Assembly: GCA_030019415.1 (NCBI GenBank)
Contig: JASEEX010000011.1
Coordinates: forward strand, 1-48,202
DNA: 48,202 bases
DNA from: Thermodesulfovibrionales bacterium
Lineage (GTDB): Bacteria; Nitrospirota; Thermodesulfovibrionia; Thermodesulfovibrionales; SM23-35
Direction of reading: 5' to 3'
Made by a program: the position numbers and the translations under genes. Under the pieces are notes generated by a model. The model searched no databases. It saw only the letters and a list, made by a program, of their open reading frames with translations, and was not told where the DNA came from. Shown one piece after another: positions 8,602 to 16,034 of the stretch (positions within the stretch are counted from its first letter, which is position 1; every line of letters begins with the position of its first letter).

Positions 8602-9422
8602 TGCTTGAAAAAATAAGAGACTTAACCTGTGGGTATGATTCGGGATTTCTCCTTCAGGATATAAATTTTGAAGTAAAACACAAGGAACTTATTGGGATAA
8701 TCGGACCTAATGGCTCAGGAAAAACAACACTACTCCGGGCAATAACCCGCCTGCTTAGACCTAAAAAAGGGGAGATTTTCTTCGAGGGAAAAGACATCTG
8801 GCAGATTCCTCTTAAAGAATTTTTTAAGAAGATAGCCGTGGTTACCCAGAATCCACCGGTAAACTCTATGAGTGTAGAGGAGTTTGTCCTTTTAGGCAGA
8901 ATCCCGCATTATAAGAGATTCCAATTTTTTGAGACCAGAGAAGACTTAGAGGTTTCCAGAAGATGCATGGCCTTAACTAATACCCTAAGGCTTAAAGATA
9001 AATCTATAAATCAGCTAAGTGGTGGGGAAAGGCAGCTCGTCTCTATCGCACGTGCATTAACGCAGGATCCGAAGTTGCTTTTATTAGATGAACCAACCGC
9101 GCATCTTGACATAACCCACCAGGTAGGAATTTTAGATCTTATAAAAAGATTAAATAAAGAATTTGGACTCACAGTAATCATGGTCTTGCATGACCTTAAT
9201 TTAGCCAGTGAATATTGTGATAGACTGCTTCTCCTTAATAATGGGAAAATGCATAAGACTGGAACACCTCAGGAGGTATTAACATATCAAGTCATAGAGG
9301 AGATATATAACACTATTGTAATTGTGAAGGAAAATCCTGTAAGTCTCAAACCCTATATTTTTTTAGTCCCCGAGGAAGAGAGGCAGAAAGGTATAACAGG
9401 GAGAAGAGGGATTGAATATTAG
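8601..9422 (+). CDS. btuD: Corrinoid ABC transporter ATPase (BtuD)
   Basis: The 273-residue ATPase energises BtuC. All ABC motifs are intact: Walker A GPNGSGKTT (Lys41), Q-loop Gln83, signature LSGGERQ at residues 139-145, Walker B LLLDEP (Asp163, Glu164) and switch His197 in VLHDLN. A short C-terminal extension after residue 235 has no recognised domain. The start is GTG at 8601, with aggaag just upstream inside the btuC end. The stop lies within the beginning of cobU. This is the last gene of the AT-rich block; composition shifts back in cobU. Confidence 0.95.
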   Translation: MLEKIRDLTCGYDSGFLLQDINFEVKHKELIGIIGPNGSGKTTLLRAITRLLRPKKGEIFFEGKDIWQIPLKEFFKKIAVVTQNPPVNSMSVEEFVLLGRIPHYKRFQFFETREDLEVSRRCMALTNTLRLKDKSINQLSGGERQLVSIARALTQDPKLLLLDEPTAHLDITHQVGILDLIKRLNKEFGLTVIMVLHDLNLASEYCDRLLLLNNGKMHKTGTPQEVLTYQVIEEIYNTIVIVKENPVSLKPYIFLVPEEERQKGITGRRGIEY

Positions 9423-10044
9423 CAAAATAGTCTTTATCACAGGTGGTGCGAGGAGTGGCAAGAGTTCATTCGCCCTTAAAGAGGCATCAAACATTTCTGG
9501 TAAGAAGGCATACATTGCCACTGCAGAGGCACTTGATGGAGAGATGAGGGAACGGATAGAAAATCATAAACGCTTAAGAGGCGATAAATGGGTTACATAC
9601 GAAGAGCCATTAAAAATCACTGATTTGGTTGAAGATATAAAAGGCAAATTCAGTATTATGTTGATTGACTGTCTTACATTGTGGCTATCGAATCTAATGA
9701 AAGCTGGTTTGAATATAGAAGCTGAAATTGAACATTTTATCTCGTCACTCGTCACTCCCCGGCCTCGCTCCCCGGCCTCGCTCCCCGGCCTCGCTCCGCG
9801 AAGCGGGGCAGGCCGCGAAGCGGGGCAGGCCGCGAAGCGGGGCAGGCGCCACTCGTCACTGGTATATATTGTCTCCAACGAAGTCGGTATGGGAATCGTG
9901 CCAGAGAATGAATTCGCAAGAAGATTCAGAGACATGGCAGGGATACTCAATCAGAAAGTGTCTGAGGTCTCGGATGAAGTATATATGGTTGTAGCAGGAA
10001 TACCTGTAAAGATAAAGGAGAAATATGATACAGGAGACAATTGA
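9412..10044 (+). CDS. cobU: Adenosylcobinamide kinase / guanylyltransferase CobU carrying an in-frame palindromic insert
   Basis: CobU phosphorylates adenosylcobinamide and converts it to adenosylcobinamide-GDP. The protein has the P-loop GGARSGKSS at residues 11-19, [12 protein letters not shown], the [19 protein letters not shown] guanine-site region, [12 protein letters not shown] and the C-terminal [12 protein letters not shown] and [12 protein letters not shown] motifs. It is 210 residues against about 175 usual. The excess is an Arg/Pro/Ala-rich stretch (about residues 114-150) encoded by a GC-rich inverted repeat at 9750-9860; removing those 111 bases restores a normal protein in frame. 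The start is TTG 9412 inside the end of btuD, the only codon that keeps the P-loop region. Whether the insert tolerates activity is unknown, but the frame is kept. Confidence 0.92.
   Translation: MNISKIVFITGGARSGKSSFALKEASNISGKKAYIATAEALDGEMRERIENHKRLRGDKWVTYEEPLKITDLVEDIKGKFSIMLIDCLTLWLSNLMKAGLNIEAEIEHFISSLVTPRPRSPASLPGLAPRSGAGREAGQAAKRGRRHSSLVYIVSNEVGMGIVPENEFARRFRDMAGILNQKVSEVSDEVYMVVAGIPVKIKEKYDTGDN
9741..9860. repeat. GC-rich palindromic element inserted in frame in cobU
   Basis: The nine-base ctcgtcact occurs at 9741-9749 and 9852-9860, exactly 111 bases apart. Between them lie three ccccggcctcgct-type units and three gcgaagcggggcaggc-type units that are inverse complements, so the RNA or single strand would fold into a strong hairpin. 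The GC content far exceeds that of the surrounding gene. 111 is a multiple of three, and collapsing the direct repeat joins FISSL directly to VYIVSNEVG. Confidence 0.9.
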
Positions 10045-11143
10045 AAAGATAGTGCCTATTAATCTCGAGTTCGCTGTAAAAGCGCAGAGGAGGCTTGATA
10101 ATCTCACAAAACCTCCGGGAAGCCTCGGAAGGCTCGAGGAGTTTGCAAAAAGGCTTGTGGCAATTACAGAAAACGTCATGCCGGTGCTCGATAAAAAAGT
10201 CATCTTTACATTTGCAGGAGACCACGGAGTGGCAGATGAAGGGGTTTCAGCTTTCCCAAAAGAGGTCACAAGACAGATGGTCTTTAACTTTCTCCAGGGA
10301 GGAGCCGGGATAAACGTGCTTGCACGCCATGCAGGCGCCGAGGTTGTTGTTGTTGACATAGGAGTTGATTTTGATTTTACCAAAGCTGGGGACAGCCCCG
10401 ATTCTACGGCTTCGCTTCGCTTCGCCCGTAAATCTTGGGACAGTCCCCTTACAGCTTTTATTTCAAAAAAGGTCGTCATGGGGACGAAGAATATGCGACA
10501 AGGTCCTGCAATGGCAAGGGATGAGGCTATCAGATGCATTGAGGTTGGGATAGAGCTTGCCAATGAGTATACAAAGAAAGGTTATAAAATCTTTGCTACT
10601 GGCGATATGGGTATCGCAAACACAACCCCGTCATCTGCTATAGCAGCAGTGCTAACAGGTAAGCCCGTCTCAGAAGTAACAGGTAAAGGTACTGGCATAG
10701 ATGAAAATAGTTTTAAAAATAAGATTAAAGTTATTGAGGATTCAATTGCCATAAATAGGCCTGATTCAAAAGATCCGATTGATGTCCTTTCAAAAATTGG
10801 AGGAGCCGAGATAGGAGGCATTGCTGGCTTAATCATAGGTGCAGCATCAAACAGGATCCCTGTTATTGCAGACGGATTTATTTCGACCGCAGGTGCCTTA
10901 ATAGCTTATTGCATCGAACCAAAGACAAAAGACTATATGTTTGCAGCACACAACTCTGCTGAGATCGGTCATAAAGCAATGCTTGAGAAAATTGGATTGA
11001 GACCAATTCTTGACCTTGACTTAAGGCTCGGTGAAGGCACAGGAGCAGCCCTCGCAATACTTATGATTGAGGCAGGCCTTAAGATTTATAAAGAGATGGC
11101 AACATTTGGTGAGGCAGGGGTATCGAAAAAGAATAACCAATAA
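10025..11143 (+). CDS. cobT: Nicotinate-nucleotide--dimethylbenzimidazole phosphoribosyltransferase CobT with in-frame repeat insert
   Basis: CobT transfers phosphoribose from nicotinate mononucleotide to the lower-ligand base, giving alpha-ribazole phosphate. Family motifs are [18 protein letters not shown] (near residues 27-44), [74 protein letters not shown] and [11 protein letters not shown] with the catalytic-type Glu337. At 372 residues it is about 20 longer than usual; the excess is a palindromic element at 10384-10456. The start ATG 10025 overlaps cobU by 20 bases and has an aaggagaa site. The last residues, Asn-Asn-Gln and stop, come from an aataaccaata repeat that begins at the 3' end. 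Confidence 0.94.
   Translation: MIQETIEKIVPINLEFAVKAQRRLDNLTKPPGSLGRLEEFAKRLVAITENVMPVLDKKVIFTFAGDHGVADEGVSAFPKEVTRQMVFNFLQGGAGINVLARHAGAEVVVVDIGVDFDFTKAGDSPDSTASLRFARKSWDSPLTAFISKKVVMGTKNMRQGPAMARDEAIRCIEVGIELANEYTKKGYKIFATGDMGIANTTPSSAIAAVLTGKPVSEVTGKGTGIDENSFKNKIKVIEDSIAINRPDSKDPIDVLSKIGGAEIGGIAGLIIGAASNRIPVIADGFISTAGALIAYCIEPKTKDYMFAAHNSAEIGHKAMLEKIGLRPILDLDLRLGEGTGAALAILMIEAGLKIYKEMATFGEAGVSKKNNQ
10384..10456. repeat. Palindromic element inserted in frame in cobT
   Basis: The arms ggggacagccccgatt and aatcttgggacagtcccc are imperfect inverse complements around a tcgcttcgct core, bounded by aaagctg and its inverse cagcttt. The short repeat agct at 10384-10387 and 10453-10456 is 69 bases apart, a multiple of three. 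Removing one unit would join DFTKA to FISKKVVMG, matching the spacing expected in CobT. It adds about 23 residues between the DFDF and KKVVMGTKN segments. Confidence 0.82.
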
Positions 11144-11192
11144 CCAAATTACAATAACCAGACATTTTGGAATTTGGTCATTGGAATTTAAT
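11131..11192. repeat. aataacca-type repeat with inverted arm at the cobT 3' end
   Basis: Three copies of aataacca-like units (11131-11160) are followed by ttggaatttggtcattggaattt (about 11168-11190), which is roughly their inverse complement, so the RNA can fold into an AT-rich stem. The repeat supplies the cobT stop codon and fills the cobT-cobS gap. Similar sequences occur at 22690-22912 and 38856-38945. Confidence 0.75.
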
Positions 11193-11981
11193 ATGAGACA
11201 ATTGCTTCTTGTATTTCAGTTTCTGACGATAATACCACTGAGGGTTAAGGGTAAGATTTCTGAGAAGGAGATTGGAAAGGCGTCTGCATTCTTTCCATTA
11301 GTAGGTGTTTTTCAAGGGGCCTTGCTTGTTACTGCGAATTTCATTTTAATAAAGGTATTTCCTGTAGAACTGACAAATGGACTGCTTGTTCTTTTGCTTG
11401 TATTGAGCAATGGAGGCTTCCACCTTGATGGACTTGCAGACACCTTTGACGCCATTGCGGCAAAAGGAGATAAAGAGAAAAAACTTTCAATTATGAAAGG
11501 TGGCACAATCGGCCCGGTCGGCGTAATTGTCATAGTCCTTACACTTCTATTGAAATTTCTTGCTTTAAATAGTTTATCTAACTTTTCGCTTTCCATTTTT
11601 CACTTATCACTTTTTCTGATGCCGATACTGCCAAAATGGACTATGGTCATATCGATGTTTCATGGTAAGCCAGCGAGAGAGGAGGGACTTGGAAGGATTT
11701 TTATAAACAGGATTGGCTTTAAAGAAGTTGTCATCTCCACCTCGACACTTTTAATGTTATTAATATTGCCGCTGGTATTTTTCAGTAGTTATATTTCAAA
11801 TAGCCGGTATGCCTTTTATGCGGTTTTAGTAGTAACAATGTATTTTTCCTGTCGCATGTGGGTCAGTTTCTTCAATAGAAAATTTGGTGGGCTTACCGGA
11901 GATACACTCGGCGCAATTAGCGAGATTACAGAGATAATCTTTCTATTAACGGTGATAGTATGGTCACGACTCTTTATTTGA
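11193..11981 (+). CDS. cobS: Adenosylcobinamide-GDP ribazoletransferase (cobalamin synthase) CobS
   Basis: CobS is the membrane enzyme that joins adenosylcobinamide-GDP and alpha-ribazole (phosphate) in the last assembly step. The protein (262 residues) starts with FQFLTIIPLRVKG, has FFPLVGVFQG, the metal-binding NGGFHLDGLADTFDA segment, KLSIMKGGTIGPVGVI, and the late GGLTGDTLGAISEITE motif, between several membrane spans. An upstream in-frame start at 11067 lies inside cobT; ATG 11193 gives the normal N-terminus. It lies 49 bases after cobT, across a repeat. A heptad-like tract ttttcgctttccatttttc at 11583-11601 encodes part of a membrane span. Confidence 0.92.
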   Translation: MRQLLLVFQFLTIIPLRVKGKISEKEIGKASAFFPLVGVFQGALLVTANFILIKVFPVELTNGLLVLLLVLSNGGFHLDGLADTFDAIAAKGDKEKKLSIMKGGTIGPVGVIVIVLTLLLKFLALNSLSNFSLSIFHLSLFLMPILPKWTMVISMFHGKPAREEGLGRIFINRIGFKEVVISTSTLLMLLILPLVFFSSYISNSRYAFYAVLVVTMYFSCRMWVSFFNRKFGGLTGDTLGAISEITEIIFLLTVIVWSRLFI

Positions 11982-12045
11982 GGCTTTTCAATCAAGAGTT
12001 TTAGATGACAAAGAGCAAAAGGGGGTGGAATACTTAAAGACCGTG

Positions 12046-12198
12046 CTGGCTGGATGTCAGGGAAGAGAGGTGAAAATCCTCCGCTGCCCCGCAGCCGTGA
12101 AGGGAACGAAAGCCTAATTAAAAGCCACTATTATGGGTAACACCATAATGGGAAGGCTGGTAAGTAGGTTGCCCTGAGCCGGAAGACCTATCCAGACC
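12046..12198 (+). promoter_or_regulatory. Cobalamin riboswitch 2
   Basis: A second complete cobalamin aptamer, with P1 arms ggctgga (12048-12054) and tccagacc (12191-12198), gctgccccgcagccgtgaa, gggaacgaaagcc, gccactattatggg, and the B12 box gagccggaagacct. It precedes the second btuB-like receptor and tonB. The core matches riboswitch 1 closely, while the 5' region and variable stems differ, so the aptamers have diverged more than the downstream leader. The stretch 11982-12045 holds no clear promoter. Confidence 0.93.
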
Positions 12199-12299
12199 TT
12201 AAAAAGTTTAAAGTTCCAAGTTTAAAGTTTAAAGTTTAAAACCGAGAACTGTAAAACTTGGACAAACACTCTAAAAAAAATTTCTCGAGGGAGGAAAAA
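12191..12299 (+). promoter_or_regulatory. Leader/expression platform of riboswitch 2 (copy 2 of duplicate)
   Basis: This copy differs from 998-1105 only at one base (aaaaccgag versus aaagccgag) and one additional A before the start codon. The same 9-bp helix (12215-12223 with 12254-12262) and the interlocking cgagaa/ttctcg helix next to the gggagg ribosome binding site can form. Near-identity of a non-coding leader beside diverged aptamers and coding regions suggests recent duplication or gene conversion, or strong functional constraint. Confidence 0.55.
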
Positions 12300-14246
12300 A
12301 TGAAAGCAAGTCTTCAGTTTTTAAAACTCATTATTTGTATTCTACTACTTTTCATTTTTCACTTTTCATTTATCGCTTCTCTATTTGCAGAAGAGGAGAT
12401 AAAGATTGAAGAGATTGTTGTCACTGCTACCCGAATAGAAGAACCGGTGAAAGAGGTTGCGAGTTCGGTCACGGTAATCACGGAAAAGGAGATAGAAAGT
12501 AAGAAGGCAAAGACGATTCTGGAGGTTTTAAAGGACGTTCCAGGGGTAGACATTTCTCAGAGCGGAGGGTTTGGTCAATTAACCGATATTTTTATTAGAG
12601 GGGCTAAACCCGAACATACCCTGATCATGATTGATGGGGTTGAGATGAACGATCCTATGAGTCCAGGTCGCTCTTATGATATTGCCCACCTCTCAGTAGA
12701 TAATATCGAGCGAGTTGAGATTGTTCGCGGTCCCCAGAGCACTCTTTACGGCTCTGATGCTATTAGCGGTGTGATAAACATCATTACAAAAAAAGGGGAG
12801 GGAAAACCAAAATTCTCCATCTCTGGCGGGGGAGGAAGTTACAATACCTTCAGAGAGACAGCCGGCCTTAGCGGCGGAACAAAATGGGTAAATTACTCAC
12901 TTGGCATTTCCCGCCTTGATACCAAAGGCTTCTCCGCTGCCCATGAGAGGTATGGAAACACAGAAAAAGACGGATACAAAAACACCTCTCTCTCGGCAAG
13001 GGTTGGGTTTACACCCACGGAGTATCTCAATATTGACTTTATTGTAAGGCACATTAATGCCGAGACCGATCTCGATACAAAAGGAGGAAGAGGTGGAGAC
13101 GACCCCAACTACGTTTCGGATTCAAAGCAACTTTTTCTCAGAACCCAAGGTAGTCTTCTTCTTTTCAATGGCCTGTGGGAGCAAAAATTGGGCTTTTCTC
13201 TTAGTAACCACGATCGAGATTACCGCGACGATAAAGATGCCCAGCACCCCCATGACTCATCAAGAGGTTTCTATAATGGTAAGATGCGGAAGGTTGACTG
13301 GCAACATAACCTCTATCTCCATAAGACAAATACCTTGACCATTGGGGTTGAATATGAGGAAGAAAGAGGAGAGTCGGAATATTCCTGGGAGAGTGCATGG
13401 GGACCTGGCAAGAGTGTTTTCCCTGAGAAAAGCGCCAATACAAAAGGGGCTTACATCCAGGATAAGATAGCGCTCTATGAGAGCTTTTTTGTCACCCTTG
13501 GCATTAGAGTAGATGACCACAGCCGCTTTGGCAGTGAAACTCTTTATCGTATAGCCCCCGCTTATCTTTTTAAGAAGACCGGTACAAAGATTAAAGCAAC
13601 CTATGGTACGGGCTTCAAGGCACCTTCTCTTTATCAGCTCTATGCTCCAGCTACTGCATGGGGTCCAATAGGCAATGAAAATCTTAAACCCGAGAGGAGC
13701 AAAGGGTGGGATGTTGGGATGGAACAATATCTTTTCCAGGGTAGGTTGACACTTGGCGCTACTTACTTTCGAAATGACTTTGAAGATCTTATTGATTTTG
13801 ATTGGGCTAAAGGGTACATCAATATTGCTGAAGCGAAGACCGAAGGTGCGGAAATCTTCGCCTCAGTCCGGCCTATTATCAAAGATCTGAGCGTCCGGTT
13901 AGGTTATACTTATACTGACACTGAAGACAAGAAAACCGGGCAGAGACTCTTAAGGAAGCCAATGAACAAAGGCAGCCTGAATTTAAATTATCTTTTCCTT
14001 AAAAAAGGGAGTGTTAATGTTGACATTATCTATGTGGGGAGGAGAGATGATCTAAACCCCGATACCTACGAGCGGGCTAAGGCTGGTGATTACACCCTGG
14101 TCAACCTGGCTGCTTCCTATGATATTTCGAAAAACATCCAGGTCTTCGGCCGTGTGGAAAACTTACTTGACAGAGATTACGAGGAGGTCTCGGGTTATGG
14201 GACACCAAGGTTTACCCTTTTTGGAGGCATTAAAATAACACTTTAA
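12300..14246 (+). CDS. btuB: TonB-dependent outer-membrane cobalamin receptor (BtuB-like), copy 2
   Basis: The 648-residue protein has a signal peptide (LIICILLLFIFHFSFIASLFA) and then IEEIVVTATRIEEP, the same mature start as copy 1. The plug is BtuB-like: SVTVITEKEIES, VLKDVPGVDISQSGG, FIRGAKPEHTLIMIDGVEMND, VDNIERVEIVRGPQSTLYGSDAISGVINIITKK. The barrel follows, including FKAPSLYQLYAP and LKPERSKGWDVG, and it ends in GGIKITL. The plug is closer to classical BtuB than copy 1. A TTG-initiated extension back to 12258 is possible, but ATG 12300 sits behind gagggagg. tonB follows four bases after the stop, so receptor and energiser are probably co-transcribed under the riboswitch. Confidence 0.93.
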   Translation: MKASLQFLKLIICILLLFIFHFSFIASLFAEEEIKIEEIVVTATRIEEPVKEVASSVTVITEKEIESKKAKTILEVLKDVPGVDISQSGGFGQLTDIFIRGAKPEHTLIMIDGVEMNDPMSPGRSYDIAHLSVDNIERVEIVRGPQSTLYGSDAISGVINIITKKGEGKPKFSISGGGGSYNTFRETAGLSGGTKWVNYSLGISRLDTKGFSAAHERYGNTEKDGYKNTSLSARVGFTPTEYLNIDFIVRHINAETDLDTKGGRGGDDPNYVSDSKQLFLRTQGSLLLFNGLWEQKLGFSLSNHDRDYRDDKDAQHPHDSSRGFYNGKMRKVDWQHNLYLHKTNTLTIGVEYEEERGESEYSWESAWGPGKSVFPEKSANTKGAYIQDKIALYESFFVTLGIRVDDHSRFGSETLYRIAPAYLFKKTGTKIKATYGTGFKAPSLYQLYAPATAWGPIGNENLKPERSKGWDVGMEQYLFQGRLTLGATYFRNDFEDLIDFDWAKGYINIAEAKTEGAEIFASVRPIIKDLSVRLGYTYTDTEDKKTGQRLLRKPMNKGSLNLNYLFLKKGSVNVDIIYVGRRDDLNPDTYERAKAGDYTLVNLAASYDISKNIQVFGRVENLLDRDYEEVSGYGTPRFTLFGGIKITL

Positions 14247-14250
14247 ATCT

Positions 14251-15024
14251 ATGGCTATAGGAAATATATTACTCTCTGTTATCCTTCATGCAGCAATCAT
14301 CGCTGTCGCTTTTTCATTTAATGTCAGGGACACGACAAACCACATACCTGCAGACCATATAGTGGTCTCTCTCCTCAAAGAGATGACTGGCATTACATCC
14401 GTAAACTCTCAAGGCACAAAGAGAGATGAAGATAAAATTTCAGGTGTCATTGTAAAGAGCGAGACCCTTTTGCCTGTCATTGCGAGGGGCCCCGAACAAA
14501 GTGAAGGAACCCCGAAGCAATCTCAGCAATCCAGAGCAGACTCCACAGTCTCCAGAAATGAGATTGCTTCGCCCTTAGCTCGCAATGACACACCAACTCA
14601 ACACTCTTTCCTTAACCCCATCTCAGATAATAGTAAAAGTGATATAACTGGCTCAGCAGGTAAGCACGGAGGCATATCGGGAGAAATTATATTCAGCCAA
14701 AACACCGGCTTCCCCAATGTCGATACCAAACCAAAAGATGGTGGAAGTTCTTCTCTCCTTGAGGCAATCAGAACCTCTATAGAGAGGGCAAAGAGCTATC
14801 CTTTCCTTGCAAGGAAAAAGGGGATAGAAGGAACTGTGCTTGTCAGTTTTAAAATAGATAGGAAGGGCTCACCAAAAGATATAAAGATAATAAAGAGCTC
14901 AGGGTATCAGATACTCGATGATGAGGTCCCGAAGATGCTGAGAAAGGCTTCGCCCTTCCCTGAGGTCAAAGGAGAAATCGTCATACCCATTACCTTCAAA
15001 TTGACAGAATCTATGCCAGATTAA
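14251..15024 (+). CDS. tonB: TonB-family energy transducer with in-frame palindromic repeat
   Basis: The 257-residue protein has one N-terminal membrane segment (ILLSVILHAAIIAVAFSF, residues 5-22), a variable periplasmic linker, and a C-terminal TonB domain (about residues 170-253) with AIRTSIERAKSYPFLARKKGIEGTVLVSF, GSPKDIKIIKSSGYQILDDEV and a final strand IVIPITFKL. It should couple the proton-motive force to the adjacent receptor; no exbB or exbD is in the window. The linker (about residues 75-113) is encoded by a tgtcattgcgag palindrome at 14475-14590, giving an unusual ARGPEQSEGTPKQSQQS-type sequence. A disordered linker is a place where such an insert is easily tolerated. It ends tail to tail with the minus-strand hydrolase, overlapping by 4 bases. 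Confidence 0.88.
   Translation: MAIGNILLSVILHAAIIAVAFSFNVRDTTNHIPADHIVVSLLKEMTGITSVNSQGTKRDEDKISGVIVKSETLLPVIARGPEQSEGTPKQSQQSRADSTVSRNEIASPLARNDTPTQHSFLNPISDNSKSDITGSAGKHGGISGEIIFSQNTGFPNVDTKPKDGGSSSLLEAIRTSIERAKSYPFLARKKGIEGTVLVSFKIDRKGSPKDIKIIKSSGYQILDDEVPKMLRKASPFPEVKGEIVIPITFKLTESMPD
14475..14590. repeat. tgtcattgcgag/ctcgcaatgaca palindromic element inside tonB
   Basis: The outer arms tgtcattgcgag (14475-14486) and ctcgcaatgaca (14579-14590) are perfect inverse complements. The inner arms gaagcaatctca (14514-14525) and tgagattgcttc (14559-14570) are also perfect. The 116-base element can fold into a long nested hairpin, and it is read through by the tonB frame. Partial relatives lie at 22765-22830 and 35471-35509. 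Confidence 0.93.
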
Positions 15025-16034
15025 CTTATTCCCTCTATTGTTCTGACAAGAATATCTCTTACACCCTTATCAAACAATATCTGCGCATGGTTAAGGCCGA
15101 AATTATAATGTTCATTAGCCCAGGGAATCCTCGAACTCTCTGCAGATACCAACCCATCACCCTTCCCCTTTTTAATTTCCTCAGGGTAGAGATGTTGAGG
15201 AATCACCTTCGCGAAGATGTCAGGTATAGAGAAGAGTTCATCAGCCCTTAAAAACCAACGTTTCAATTTGCCCTCTTTCACAGGATCCCACTTCCACCGG
15301 TAGAGGGTGAGAAGAGTCGGGTCCGTACCTCCCGCAGAGATATAATGTACCCAATCTATGGGTCCATCTTTCAGGGATCTCAAAAAAGGCGATTCGGGAA
15401 GGAGTTCTTTAAGTGCTCTGCTTTTAAGGAAATCAAGGATGTGCTTTATAGTGGAAGAAAGTGTCCCTTTCTCTGCGCCACTAAAAAGAGGGTTTATCAG
15501 AGAGGCGAGGGGAGATAGGTAATTGGTGAGTTTAGCCATTGAACTCCCTCTATGGGGTGAGGAGATTGTGATGAGTCCTCTTATTGATTTATCCCTTCTC
15601 AGAAGATACTTCCTTCCGATAAGTCCTCCTCTGCTCTGGCCTATGAGTATCATTCCAGCCTTCGTCAACTTATTCACGATCTTTAAAACCTTTTCTAACT
15701 CGGAGACAGCAACTTCTATTGGTCCTGCAGGCCTTTCCTGGCTCCATGTCACCACAGTGTAACCCTTTTGCCAGAGGTCGTTAAACAGTGTTCCTATAAC
15801 ATCAGGCTGTTCTCCTGTCGAAAATGTCGGAACCTTCTTTGGAGCTTCTCTATTGAGTCCGAAGTCCCTCACAGAGGGTCTTTTACTCAGGAAGATTTTA
15901 AGAGGAAGTCTTCCACCGAGAATGCGTGATTGAGATGGATCTACCCATATATGCTTATCCATGCCGAGGCCATGGATGAATACAATAGCAGGTTTATCCG
16001 GGCTCCCTTTCCGGAGCTCTATATCGAGGCTCAT
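15021..16034 (-). CDS. Alpha/beta-hydrolase, lipase/PGAP1-like, unknown substrate
   Basis: The 337-residue protein has an oxyanion-hole type motif IVFIHGLGMDKHIW near residues 17-30, and the nucleophile elbow GQSRGG (the serine inside Gly-x-Ser-x-Gly) in MILIGQSRGGLIGRKYLL, followed by ISSPHRGSSMAKL, typical of triacylglycerol-lipase-like and PGAP1-like hydrolases. A late GDGLVSAESS segment and a C-terminal histidine in NHAQILFD would supply the acid and His of the triad. No signal peptide is seen. An insert-like stretch at residues 31-85 before the fold resumes is not typical. It is transcribed alone, convergent with tonB. The substrate is unknown. Confidence 0.8.
   Translation of the reverse strand: MSLDIELRKGSPDKPAIVFIHGLGMDKHIWVDPSQSRILGGRLPLKIFLSKRPSVRDFGLNREAPKKVPTFSTGEQPDVIGTLFNDLWQKGYTVVTWSQERPAGPIEVAVSELEKVLKIVNKLTKAGMILIGQSRGGLIGRKYLLRRDKSIRGLITISSPHRGSSMAKLTNYLSPLASLINPLFSGAEKGTLSSTIKHILDFLKSRALKELLPESPFLRSLKDGPIDWVHYISAGGTDPTLLTLYRWKWDPVKEGKLKRWFLRADELFSIPDIFAKVIPQHLYPEEIKKGKGDGLVSAESSRIPWANEHYNFGLNHAQILFDKGVRDILVRTIEGIS

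Noticed and set aside
9728-9994. 88-codon plus-strand frame within cobU
   Set aside because: It exists only because the GC-rich repeat lacks stops in several frames; it is out of frame with cobU motifs.
13260-13727. 155-codon minus-strand frame in the second receptor gene
   Set aside because: Antisense shadow of the beta-barrel region; no ribosome binding site or domain.
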